Shown piece after piece: positions 1 to 5,257 of a stretch of DNA of 5,257 nucleotides. Made by a program: the position numbers and the translations under genes. Source of the stretch: Thermoplasmata archaeon (GTDB taxonomy: Archaea; Thermoplasmatota; Thermoplasmata; GCA-020350865); contig CP070726.1 in the NCBI GenBank assembly GCA_020350865.1, forward strand, positions 1,421,442 through 1,426,698. Direction: 5' to 3'. The notes beneath the pieces are model-generated. The model was not told the origin of the DNA. It did not search any database and was given only the letters and a program-made list of their open reading frames with translations. The stretch's first letter is position 1, and every line of letters starts with the position of its first letter.

Positions 1-2
1 AT

Positions 3-107
3 ATGCAAAAAAGTGTTCCAAAAACAATATATACTCATTCCCAATTAGAAAGATATATAGGGGATTATAACGATTTAAGACCAGGGAAAGTTACTACGAA
101 TAATTGA
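3..107 (+). CDS. Possible short ORF or C-terminal tail of an upstream gene
   Basis: A frame runs from the left edge of the window (ATG at 3-5, but the frame is open from the edge, so the true start may lie outside) to a TGA at 105-107. It gives 34 residues ending in DLRPGKVTTNN. The peptide is polar, with several charged residues and tyrosines (motif LERYIGDYNDL), and has no membrane segment or domain I recognise. No ribosome binding site can be judged because only two bases precede the ATG. The region is AT-rich and overlaps two TATA-like elements, so it may equally be non-coding promoter DNA that happens to be open. It ends about 190 bases before the large surface protein gene, in the same orientation. 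If real, it is most likely the end of a longer upstream gene. Confidence 0.2.
   Translation: MQKSVPKTIYTHSQLERYIGDYNDLRPGKVTTNN
47..59 (+). promoter_or_regulatory. Candidate archaeal BRE/TATA promoter element
   Basis: A purine run AGAAAG (47-52) stands directly before ATATATA (53-59), which resembles an archaeal transcription factor B recognition element followed by a TATA box. With the usual spacing of about 25 bases to the start site, transcription would begin near 80-85. The surface protein gene would then have a leader of about 210 bases containing both hairpins described below. A second ATATATA at 27-33 is an alternative. The whole region is AT-rich, so chance matches are likely and the assignment is tentative. 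Confidence 0.25.
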
Positions 108-130
108 ACCGAACCAAAGCAGGGTTCAAT
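103..130. repeat. Perfect 8-bp inverted repeat with 12-base loop
   Basis: ATTGAACC at 103-110 is the exact reverse complement of GGTTCAAT at 123-130, separated by 12 bases that include a second GAACC copy (111-115). The left arm overlaps the TGA that closes the short upstream frame. It could be an RNA hairpin in the leader of the large gene, a hairpin at the end of an upstream transcript, or an operator for a dimeric regulator. There is no U-run after it, so it is not a standard intrinsic terminator. Function is unknown. Confidence 0.45.
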
Positions 131-241
131 GCTGAAATGCAATTACAGGGTCACTTTATCAGGGGAACGAGAGGGTCCATAGGACGAGTTCAGGAGATCA
201 ATAATACCTAGCCACTATTACAACGACCCTGACTGTCAACA

Positions 242-275
242 CCTTCGGGGCGATTAAAAAGATTGGTCTCGAAGG
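242..275 (+). promoter_or_regulatory. Leader hairpin abutting the Shine-Dalgarno
   Basis: Bases 242-251 (CCTTCGGGGC) can pair with 266-275 (GGTCTCGAAGG without its last G), giving ten consecutive pairs: eight Watson-Crick and two G-U. The loop is a 14-base A-rich stretch (252-265). The 3' arm ends inside the purine run that starts at 274, so a folded hairpin would take the first bases of the ribosome binding region. It could tune translation of the surface protein. The pairing is seen directly; the regulatory role is inferred. No riboswitch class was recognised. Confidence 0.35.
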
Positions 276-287
276 GAGGTTGAGGGG
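274..287 (+). promoter_or_regulatory. Ribosome binding site for the surface protein gene
   Basis: The purine-rich run contains GGGAGGT (274-280) and GAGGGG (282-287). The second core lies 7 bases before the ATG at 295, a normal distance; the first is a better anti-Shine-Dalgarno match but 14 bases away. Together they support the 295 start over the in-frame TTG at 280, which lies within this run and has no binding site of its own. The next upstream in-frame stop is TAA at 202-204. Confidence 0.65.
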
Positions 288-294
288 AAATAAA

Positions 295-414
295 ATGTTA
301 AATAAAGGGGGAAAAAATGAGCTAAAAAGACTTTTCTCCGTGACAGCAAGCGTTTTTCTCGTATTGAGTTCCCTATTAACTTGCATATCGATACATACAT
401 CGAACGTATCCGCA
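295..414 (+). other. Signal peptide
   Basis: The first 12 residues carry four lysines and one arginine (MLNKGGKNELKR), followed by a hydrophobic stretch LFSVTASVFLVLSSLLTCISI (residues 13-33, only the first 20 forming the core) and a polar region ending in NVSA. Signal peptidase I would cleave after Ala40, before DIVS. This directs the protein through the Sec system to the outside of the cell. There is no twin-arginine pair. Cys30 lacks the small residue before it that a lipobox needs, so a lipoprotein is unlikely. Confidence 0.85.
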
Positions 415-3400
415 GATATAGTGAGCCATACTTTGGGGAATGTTACAATCGATCAACTCAGTGATTTCGGGAGGATCCTAAAGGGTTTCGACTGGCACAA
501 CCAACCTCAGGATGCCCGCGATCCCATGTATACATACGGATATACCGGTTTGGTGATAGACCAGGATAATTACATTCACACCCCCGGGGCAGAAAATATA
601 GCTGATTCTTATCGGCAGTGGCCGTACGTTGTCCAAGATGACCTAACATTTGTCAGTGATGGAACAATGATCATAGATAATGAAATGGAACAAAAAAGCG
701 TGGCTGCGTTCCAGAACACCGGCGCAGGTACGGGAGATCCAAATGATATCCTCGTCAATCAGACTGCCTGGACCGTTGCGAACAGGAACTGGGCGATAAT
801 TCAATGGTCCCTCCTCAACATGAAGACCGTCCCCATTACCAATGTTTCCATTGGATTGGAGTTACTGCTTTCCATGGAGGAAGCCCAATGGGGAGTCGGT
901 GGAGATGGTGGGGATGACATCGACGGCTATAATGCGACGCATGCTGTCTACTGGGCTCGGGATGATAGCGGTGTTACGGTTGGATTCGGCTCGGCCGTCA
1001 TCTCGGATCCCATTACACATTACCACTCGGTGGATTATAACACAACTTATACCTATGACCAATACAAGTTCCTCTATGAGAACGACCCGTGGTTGTATAA
1101 CCGGCTACATGCACCCAACGGCACGGCCGGGACCACGCCGGGAAATCGCTCTTCCACAGTTGGATGGAAGGACTTCACCCTACCCGCGGGTTCATCCAGA
1201 AATGTCAATCTGATAGTGGCGGTAGACAACACATTTGACGATATGATAACATCATTTAAGGACGCACAGTATTACTACAACTACATAGCAACAGGTTTTC
1301 TCATCACAGAGTTTTCAGATGCCAGTTCAGAAACCCAAAAGATTGAGGTATTCAATAACGGACGGGATGCCACGGATTTAGCAGCGGAAGGATACAACCT
1401 TTCCGTTGACGGCGGATTAACACCATTAACCGGGGATTGGAGCCCGGAGGTCATCCCTGCCAACGGGTACAGCGTTTTTACCCTTTCAGCGGGATCCATT
1501 GGACCCGAGGGGGGTAAAATAGGTTTGTACCAAAATCTGGGCGGAGGAAATAGGATATTATTCGATGAGGTCTCGTTTGGTCACAAAGGACCCGCCCCGG
1601 ATCCTCTGATCGGCGAGTCAGTTGCCAGGCGATATGATGCCACAATCGTCGATTTTGCGGACGAATGGCTTCGGAACGCCTCCTCCGGCCCCACGTGGGG
1701 AGCCCCCAACGATGTTGGAGACATTGTTTCCTTACCATGGGTCGTCCTCAACAGCGTGATGTTCAATCCAATAAACGCAGTGGAGGGCTATGTAGAGCTG
1801 ATATATAAAGGCCCTGGTTCTCTCGATATATCGGGCTATAGACTCGTCTGCGACAACGAGTTCATAGTACCCCCCGGAACGATACTTAATAAAACACACA
1901 GATACTATATTCTGAAACAAGAGGATTTGCCTGCTTTCTTTACGAATATGACTGCCTCGAAGGATAATGTCTACTTATATGACAATAACGGCAACCGCGT
2001 TGATATGGTTGGATGGAACAGCCCCCATCTTCAGGGAATGACTGTTCGGAGGATTCCGGATGGAAATGGCACTTTTCAAGGCTATAATGATACCACCTCA
2101 GAGGCTGCTGGCTGGTTTTTCAATACCCCGTTGAAAGTTTTCATGACCGAAATATCGGACAGTGAATCCGCAGTAGCCCAGATAGAAATCTACAATCCTT
2201 CGTTTTTAACCATCAACTTCACCTCCGGTTTCACTTTCGAGTCCGGTTCCGGGCCATTAGCCGGTGTGTGGTCCGTACCAAAGGCCGACAGCGGTGAATA
2301 CGCCGTTTTCAATGTGAGCACTCCTTATGGTTTGGACTCCGAAGGAGACACCATCAGCTTCGCCCAAAACGGCATTTTAATCGAGGAAATCTCCTATGGT
2401 CAGAAAGGGACGGTCCCCGACCCATTACCGGATGAGAGCGTCGAAAGGACGCTTGAATCGGGTTATTACACCGATATGTGGAGCAGAAACCAAACCTCAG
2501 GACCCACTTTCGGCGCTCATAATGATGCACCGCCCCCGAATTTAAGTTCAAGTCTGGTACTAAACGAGGTCATGTTCAATCCCGGTGCGCCTGAGAACGG
2601 GTTTGTGGAACTCTTTCTGAGAGGCGTTTGGCTCAACATCTCAGGCTATAAGATCGTCGGTGACACCGAGTACATCGTGCCTGATGGAACGGAACTGACC
2701 TCAGCAGACGAATTTTTCTATCTGATAAGGTCCAAGGATACGGACTTCTTCGATGTCTTGAACCCGTCCGGCGACAACGTGTATATCTACGACGACAAAG
2801 GCAGTCTCATGGATATGGCGGGGTGGAGCTCACTGCACCTCCAAGGGACATCCATGTGTCGCATTCCCAACGGAAATGGAACCAGAGATGGGTTCGATGA
2901 CATCAGCTCCACTGCGGCAGGTTGGGTATTCGGCTGTGCTCCGACGGTACAATTGATCAAAATAAGCACTGAGGTCGATACCCTGTACGGTAATATAAGC
3001 GATGTAATACAATTCAACCTGACCGTAACCAACAAGCAGTCATTAAACGATACCGTCCTAATTTCCAATTCCACTGTGAACGGATATACAGTGGAAATAT
3101 TTGATGAGACCGCAACCTCCCAAATCACTGATATTTTTGTGCCTACAGGGTCATCCGTTAACATCACGGTCATGGTCACCCCGCTCTCTTCATTCATGGA
3201 TCCATCTTTCTATTGGGACAAAATCACAATCATAATCCAATCCGAAAACAATACCATGTTTTGGGACAGTGGCATTCTTACAGTATATATCACACCCTTC
3301 ATATGGCCCAGGAAGTATGCTTTACCGAATGAAATTTATCTGAACGGTACAGGTCATGATGAGATTTCCACAATTGTTTTGAATCTCGCAGGCATGGGCT

Positions 3401-5257
3401 ATGTGACGGAGTCCATCCAATGGTCTGATGTGATTTTCTGCGTGGATACCTCCGGAAGCATGTCACTGGAGGCCATAGCTAGTATAAAAAAGGGACTGAC
3501 CGGTTTTGTGGATGGAATGCGTGGAGGGGATTTTGGTGCAGTTGTGGTATTCAGTGATAATGCTGCGCTCATGAACCCGTTAACGGGTAACCACACCCAG
3601 TTAAAGGAAGATATTGCGGCCATTCCCGGGCCAAATGGATTGACCAATATGGTTAAAGGTCTTAATATCTCCATTAACGAACTGTTGGGAAACGAAACCC
3701 CGGGTAATTTCGTAAATAAAACCAATAATAAGGTCATAATCCTCCTGTCAGATGGGTCCCCGACCACAGGCGGGGGTTATGACGAAGTTCTCGCCGAAGC
3801 GGACATAGCCGCAGCCAATAACATAACAATTTATACCATCGGATTGGAGCTCTTAAACGATTCACTGGCCGAAGACCTTCTAAAAGAGATTGCGAATAAA
3901 ACTGGCGGGCAATACTTATATGCGGACAGTCCCGATGTAATTCCCGAGATCTACTGGCATATTGCTGGGTTTATCAACAGTGATATTGCGGGCAGGGACA
4001 CGGACATCTACGATGCTGTGCCCATGGTCAGGGATGTCTTACCCCCTTGGATCGATCTTGTCGAGGGAAGCTTTTCCAAAGACCCAGATGTGAACTACAT
4101 CAATGAGACAGGTTACAGAATATTGGAATGGAATATCAGTGCAATTCGGATCGATGAGAACTGGGAGGTCATGTTCCAAATAAAATCCAATGAGATAGGA
4201 TGGGTTCGATCCAACGATCTAAACACCTCGAGAGTTTACTATAGGAATTGCTACGATAACGATATTTTTGTCCTTTTCCCGGAAAGCCTGCTTCATGTGC
4301 TGCCCCCGCCTCCGCAGCCCCCCACCCTTTACATAGATGTAAGCCCAAATGGAAACAATACTATTCTATATTGGGACCCGCCTGCAACTCCTGGAATTAC
4401 TCATTATCTGATTTATCGCTCAACATCGCAGACCGATTTTGATTTCAATTCGGTATGGGTGAATACATCGTCCGACAAAGAAACCGGTGAGCCTGAAACC
4501 ATACCACTGAGACGCATGTGGAACGACACAGGGGCGGCATCAATGCTCGCTCCTCAAGAGTTTTATTATGTAATCAGAGCTGTGAACAATCTCAGTGAAG
4601 TGAGCAGTACGAGCAGGACGGTGGGAAAATGGACAAAGAGCTTCTCTCAGGGTGTATCCACCTTCTCTCTACCCTTAGAGCCCATCGATCCCCTATTCAC
4701 GGACAATCTAACTCTTTCGATGAACGCGGTGCATATCAAGTATATGGACCCTGCCACACACATGTGGATTCAACATGATTTTGGAGAGGGCAACACGCAC
4801 AACGTTGAAATGAAACTGGGCGAGGGCTACGAAGTGAAATTCGCAAGCCAGACAAACTACACGTTCTGCGGTATGCCGGGTGCCATGATAAGTTATGATG
4901 ACGATAATGGATTCTCGGGATTCGATCCCAATTCCAATGCCAAAAACCTCACGGTTTCGGTGGAGCCTGACGGGGACGTTAATTTGACCTGGCAGGAACC
5001 CGCGAGCATGGGTGCCGGAGATTGTTACGAGGTGTACTATTCGAATTCGAGGGACGGCTTCTTTAGAACTCTTGGTATTCACTATGACCTTGCCTGCCCC
5101 CCTGTCAATTACGGGACCAACACCACGACCATAGCAGGTCTTGGCGCGAGCAATCCCGCTGCGAGGCTGTATTTCATGGTTGTTACCATGAATGCCAGCG
5201 GTATCAGGGGAACCAGTACGTACAGCATCGGCATATGGACGGAGGAGTATCTGGCTG
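295..5257 (+). CDS. Large secreted multidomain surface protein with lamin-tail-like repeats, VWA and Fn3 domains (3' partial)
   Basis: The frame is open for 1654 codons from the ATG at 295 to the window edge with no stop, so the C-terminus and any membrane or cell-wall anchor are not visible. Order of modules by residue: signal peptide 1-40; unassigned beta-rich domain 41-334; lamin-tail-like module A1 335-482, B1 483-612, A2 615-754, B2 755-884; Ig-like segment 885-1002; linker 1003-1044; VWA 1045-1228 with a full MIDAS; beta-sandwich 1229-1336; proline linker 1337-1343; Fn3-like 1344-1446; beta module 1447-1544; Fn3-like 1545-1646. There are about 47 N-X-S/T sequons and only 8 cysteines after the signal peptide, fitting an exported, glycosylated archaeal protein. 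No catalytic motif is seen. Lamin-tail, VWA and Fn3 domains usually mediate binding, so a role in adhesion or as a surface scaffold is inferred. The exact function is unknown. The call of a secreted multidomain protein is secure; domain borders are approximate. Confidence 0.92.
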   Translation, partial: MLNKGGKNELKRLFSVTASVFLVLSSLLTCISIHTSNVSADIVSHTLGNVTIDQLSDFGRILKGFDWHNQPQDARDPMYTYGYTGLVIDQDNYIHTPGAENIADSYRQWPYVVQDDLTFVSDGTMIIDNEMEQKSVAAFQNTGAGTGDPNDILVNQTAWTVANRNWAIIQWSLLNMKTVPITNVSIGLELLLSMEEAQWGVGGDGGDDIDGYNATHAVYWARDDSGVTVGFGSAVISDPITHYHSVDYNTTYTYDQYKFLYENDPWLYNRLHAPNGTAGTTPGNRSSTVGWKDFTLPAGSSRNVNLIVAVDNTFDDMITSFKDAQYYYNYIATGFLITEFSDASSETQKIEVFNNGRDATDLAAEGYNLSVDGGLTPLTGDWSPEVIPANGYSVFTLSAGSIGPEGGKIGLYQNLGGGNRILFDEVSFGHKGPAPDPLIGESVARRYDATIVDFADEWLRNASSGPTWGAPNDVGDIVSLPWVVLNSVMFNPINAVEGYVELIYKGPGSLDISGYRLVCDNEFIVPPGTILNKTHRYYILKQEDLPAFFTNMTASKDNVYLYDNNGNRVDMVGWNSPHLQGMTVRRIPDGNGTFQGYNDTTSEAAGWFFNTPLKVFMTEISDSESAVAQIEIYNPSFLTINFTSGFTFESGSGPLAGVWSVPKADSGEYAVFNVSTPYGLDSEGDTISFAQNGILIEEISYGQKGTVPDPLPDESVERTLESGYYTDMWSRNQTSGPTFGAHNDAPPPNLSSSLVLNEVMFNPGAPENGFVELFLRGVWLNISGYKIVGDTEYIVPDGTELTSADEFFYLIRSKDTDFFDVLNPSGDNVYIYDDKGSLMDMAGWSSLHLQGTSMCRIPNGNGTRDGFDDISSTAAGWVFGCAPTVQLIKISTEVDTLYGNISDVIQFNLTVTNKQSLNDTVLISNSTVNGYTVEIFDETATSQITDIFVPTGSSVNITVMVTPLSSFMDPSFYWDKITIIIQSENNTMFWDSGILTVYITPFIWPRKYALPNEIYLNGTGHDEISTIVLNLAGMGYVTESIQWSDVIFCVDTSGSMSLEAIASIKKGLTGFVDGMRGGDFGAVVVFSDNAALMNPLTGNHTQLKEDIAAIPGPNGLTNMVKGLNISINELLGNETPGNFVNKTNNKVIILLSDGSPTTGGGYDEVLAEADIAAANNITIYTIGLELLNDSLAEDLLKEIANKTGGQYLYADSPDVIPEIYWHIAGFINSDIAGRDTDIYDAVPMVRDVLPPWIDLVEGSFSKDPDVNYINETGYRILEWNISAIRIDENWEVMFQIKSNEIGWVRSNDLNTSRVYYRNCYDNDIFVLFPESLLHVLPPPPQPPTLYIDVSPNGNNTILYWDPPATPGITHYLIYRSTSQTDFDFNSVWVNTSSDKETGEPETIPLRRMWNDTGAASMLAPQEFYYVIRAVNNLSEVSSTSRTVGKWTKSFSQGVSTFSLPLEPIDPLFTDNLTLSMNAVHIKYMDPATHMWIQHDFGEGNTHNVEMKLGEGYEVKFASQTNYTFCGMPGAMISYDDDNGFSGFDPNSNAKNLTVSVEPDGDVNLTWQEPASMGAGDCYEVYYSNSRDGFFRTLGIHYDLACPPVNYGTNTTTIAGLGASNPAARLYFMVVTMNASGIRGTSTYSIGIWTEEYLA
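415..1296 (+). other. Unassigned beta-rich N-terminal domain (residues 41-334)
   Basis: This segment of about 290 residues is rich in Trp, Tyr, Gly and Asp and alternates hydrophobic and polar residues as in beta strands. Recognisable stretches are WAIIQWSLLNMKTVPITNVS (residues 166-185), an acidic glycine loop GGDGGDDIDGYN (about 200-211) that could bind a metal, and DFTLPAGSSRNVNLIVAVDN near the end. The strand-then-'NVSIGLELLL' pattern recalls supersandwich-like or carbohydrate-binding beta domains of secreted archaeal proteins, but I cannot name a family. The boundary at 334 is set by the first lamin-tail-like module. Confidence 0.5.
1297..2130 (+). repeat. First copy of the tandem unit: lamin-tail-like modules A1 and B1
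   Basis: Residues 335-612. Module A1 opens with FLITEFSDASSETQKIEVFN and closes with FDEVSFGHKGPAPDPL then ESVARR, SGPTWGAPND. Module B1 opens with VVLNSVMFNP, then GYVELIYKG, LDISGYRLV, a DNVYLYDNNGNRVDMVGW stretch and a closing VRRIPDGNGT to AAGW. The sequence 'L-N-x-V-M-F-N-P, G-x-V-E-L, I-S-G-Y, D-N-V-Y-L-Y-D, G-W, R-I-P-x-G-N-G' follows the strand order of lamin-tail (LTD) domains, an Ig-like fold common in secreted bacterial and archaeal proteins. A1 is a more diverged relative of the same fold. These domains are thought to bind carbohydrate, protein or membrane partners. Confidence 0.75.
2137..2946 (+). repeat. Second copy of the tandem unit: lamin-tail-like modules A2 and B2
   Basis: Residues 615-884 repeat the first unit in the same order. 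A2 opens with VFMTEISDSESAVAQIEIYN and has EEISYGQKGTVPDPL, ESVERT and SGPTFGAHND, matching A1. B2 opens with LVLNEVMFNP and has GFVELFLRG, LNISGYKIV, GDNVYIYDDKG, MAGW, CRIPNGNGT and AAGW, matching B1. The offset between copies is 280 residues in A and about 270 in B, so small insertions or deletions followed the duplication. The two copies differ at many codons, so the duplication is old. B2 carries two cysteines (in SMCRIP and FGCAP) that B1 lacks at those places. Confidence 0.75.
2947..3300 (+). other. Ig-like / CARDB-like beta segment (residues 885-1002)
   Basis: The stretch starts VQLIKISTEV and carries SDVIQFNLTVTN, then SSVNITVMVTP, the alternating pattern of domains such as CARDB or the NPCBM-associated NEW3 type, which describe extra-cytoplasmic Ig-like folds. 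It has five to six N-glycosylation sequons in about 60 residues. It lies between the last lamin-tail-like module and the linker before the VWA domain and probably acts as a spacer. The family is not certain. Confidence 0.5.
3427..3978 (+). other. von Willebrand factor A (VWA) domain with intact MIDAS
   Basis: Residues about 1045-1228. The first strand and metal-binding loop read DVIFCVDTSGSMS, giving the DxSxS motif at Asp1051, Ser1053 and Ser1055. The conserved threonine is Thr1117 in PNGLTNMVKGL, and the second aspartate is Asp1153 in VIILLSDGSP. Helix and strand order follow the alpha/beta Rossmann-like VWA fold: GAVVVFSD, ITIYTIGL and a closing LLKEIANKTGGQYLYA. All five metal ligands are present, so the domain can be expected to bind Mg or Mn and a ligand through it. 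VWA domains on exported proteins typically mediate adhesion or protein assembly; the ligand here is unknown. Confidence 0.92.
3979..4302 (+). other. Beta-sandwich following the VWA domain (residues 1229-1336)
   Basis: The pattern DVLPPWIDLVEGSFSKDP, then YRILEWNISAIRIDENWEV and MFQIKSNEIGW resembles DUF11-type beta-sandwich repeats, in which a 'D-x-L-P ... G-S-F' strand pair is followed by 'L-x-W-x-(I/L)-x-x-(I/L)'. Such a domain often directly follows VWA in large archaeal surface proteins. It ends at a proline-rich linker. Confidence 0.55.
4303..4323 (+). other. Proline-rich linker (PPPPQPP)
   Basis: Residues 1337-1343 are six prolines and one glutamine. They separate the VWA-containing half from the Fn3-containing C-terminal half and probably form a stiff spacer. 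A shorter run of three prolines sits at 2530-2538, between A2 and B2. Confidence 0.8.
4324..4926 (+). repeat. Fn3-like domain plus Thermoplasmatota-type beta module, first copy
   Basis: Residues 1344-1544. The Fn3-like part has the classic signs: NTILYWDPP, the ITHYLIYRST strand and EFYYVIRAVNN before SSTSRTVGKW. The following module is QGVSTFSLPLEP, an AVHIKYMDPATHMWIQHD stretch and KLGEGYEVKF, then YTFCGMPGAMISYD. I recognise this second part as a segment that recurs after Fn3 domains in large secreted proteins of Thermoplasmatota, but do not know a formal family name. Its function is unknown; it probably forms a further beta-sandwich. Confidence 0.65.
4927..5257 (+). repeat. Second Fn3-like domain and start of the next beta module (cut by window edge)
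   Basis: Residues 1545-1654. NLTVSVEPDGDVNLTWQEP and CYEVYYSNSRDGFFRT match the Fn3 core strands, and ARLYFMVVTMNASG matches the strand EFYYVIRAVNN of the first Fn3. The segment then runs into YSIGIWTEEYLA, which aligns with RTVGKWTKSFSQ at the start of the beta module of the first copy. The tryptophans are 202 residues apart (Trp1446 and Trp1648). The alternating Fn3 and beta-module pattern therefore most likely continues beyond the window. Confidence 0.65.

Noticed and set aside
119..140. GGTTCAAT resembling a tRNA T-loop
   Set aside because: The flanking bases do not form a T-stem, and no acceptor, D or anticodon arms can be placed around it. The match is explained by the inverted repeat.
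253..260. ATTAAAAA as a TATA box close to the gene
   Set aside because: It has no purine-rich element before it and would place the start of transcription within or after the Shine-Dalgarno region. It also forms the loop of the leader hairpin.
280..282. In-frame TTG as an earlier start
   Set aside because: It sits within the purine-rich ribosome binding run and lacks its own site. The ATG at 295 has a core at a normal distance and is followed by a good signal peptide.
373..387. Possible lipobox at Leu-Leu-Thr-Cys (Cys30)
   Set aside because: The residue before the cysteine is threonine instead of Gly, Ala or Ser, and a good signal peptidase I site (VSA) follows at residue 40.
842..1213. Open frame of 123 codons on the + strand in another frame
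   Set aside because: It lies wholly inside the large gene, and its translation is rich in Arg, Met and Pro with no domain pattern. The main frame here continues the beta-rich N-terminal domain.
2787..3197. Open frame of 136 codons on the - strand
   Set aside because: It is antisense to lamin-tail-like module B2 and the Ig-like segment, which read as clear protein in the main frame. It has no ribosome binding site or family signature that I can see.
3399..3767. Open frame of 122 codons on the - strand
   Set aside because: It is antisense to the VWA domain, whose MIDAS residues are plainly coded on the + strand.
4708..5082. Open frame of 124 codons on the - strand
   Set aside because: It is antisense to the beta module and second Fn3-like domain. 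Composition is His/Val-rich without recognisable motifs.

Overview
The window is dominated by one very long open reading frame on the + strand. It starts at an ATG at 295 and runs without a stop to the last base (1654 complete codons, 3' end cut off by the window edge). It encodes an exported, multidomain, probably cell-surface protein built almost entirely of beta-rich extracellular modules. The most likely source is a euryarchaeon of the Thermoplasmatota (Thermoplasmata-related) type. Reasons are the module mix (lamin-tail-like, VWA and Fn3 units plus a characteristic 'GVSTFSLPLEP' to 'KLGEGYEV' to 'FCGMPGAMISYD' segment that I associate with large secreted proteins of that group), many N-glycosylation sequons, frequent ATA and AGA/AGG codons, and a purine-rich Shine-Dalgarno. 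This taxonomic call is recognition from memory, not a search; a bacterial source is not excluded.

Layout: 1-107 is AT-rich and holds a 34-codon frame ending in TGA at 105-107 (the tail of an upstream gene, a tiny ORF, or chance). It also holds two TATA-like stretches. From 108 to 294 there is no gene. This leader contains a perfect 8-bp inverted repeat (103-110/123-130) and a 10-bp hairpin (242-251/266-275) that abuts the Shine-Dalgarno. From 295 to the end is the surface protein gene.

Order of modules in the protein: signal peptide (residues 1-40); an unassigned beta-rich N-terminal domain (41-334); a tandem duplication of a roughly 270-280 residue unit, each copy made of two different lamin-tail-like modules, A and B (335-612 and 615-884); an Ig-like segment (885-1002); a linker; a VWA domain with a complete metal-binding MIDAS set (about 1045-1228); a second beta-sandwich (1229-1336); a proline linker (1337-1343); an Fn3-like domain (1344-1446); a Thermoplasmatota-type beta module (1447-1544); and a second Fn3-like domain (1545-1646). 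The second Fn3 leads into what looks like the start of another beta module when the window ends. The protein therefore appears to be an adhesive or ligand-binding fibre outside the cell. No enzyme active site is seen, and no RNA gene, mobile element, CRISPR array or defence system is visible.
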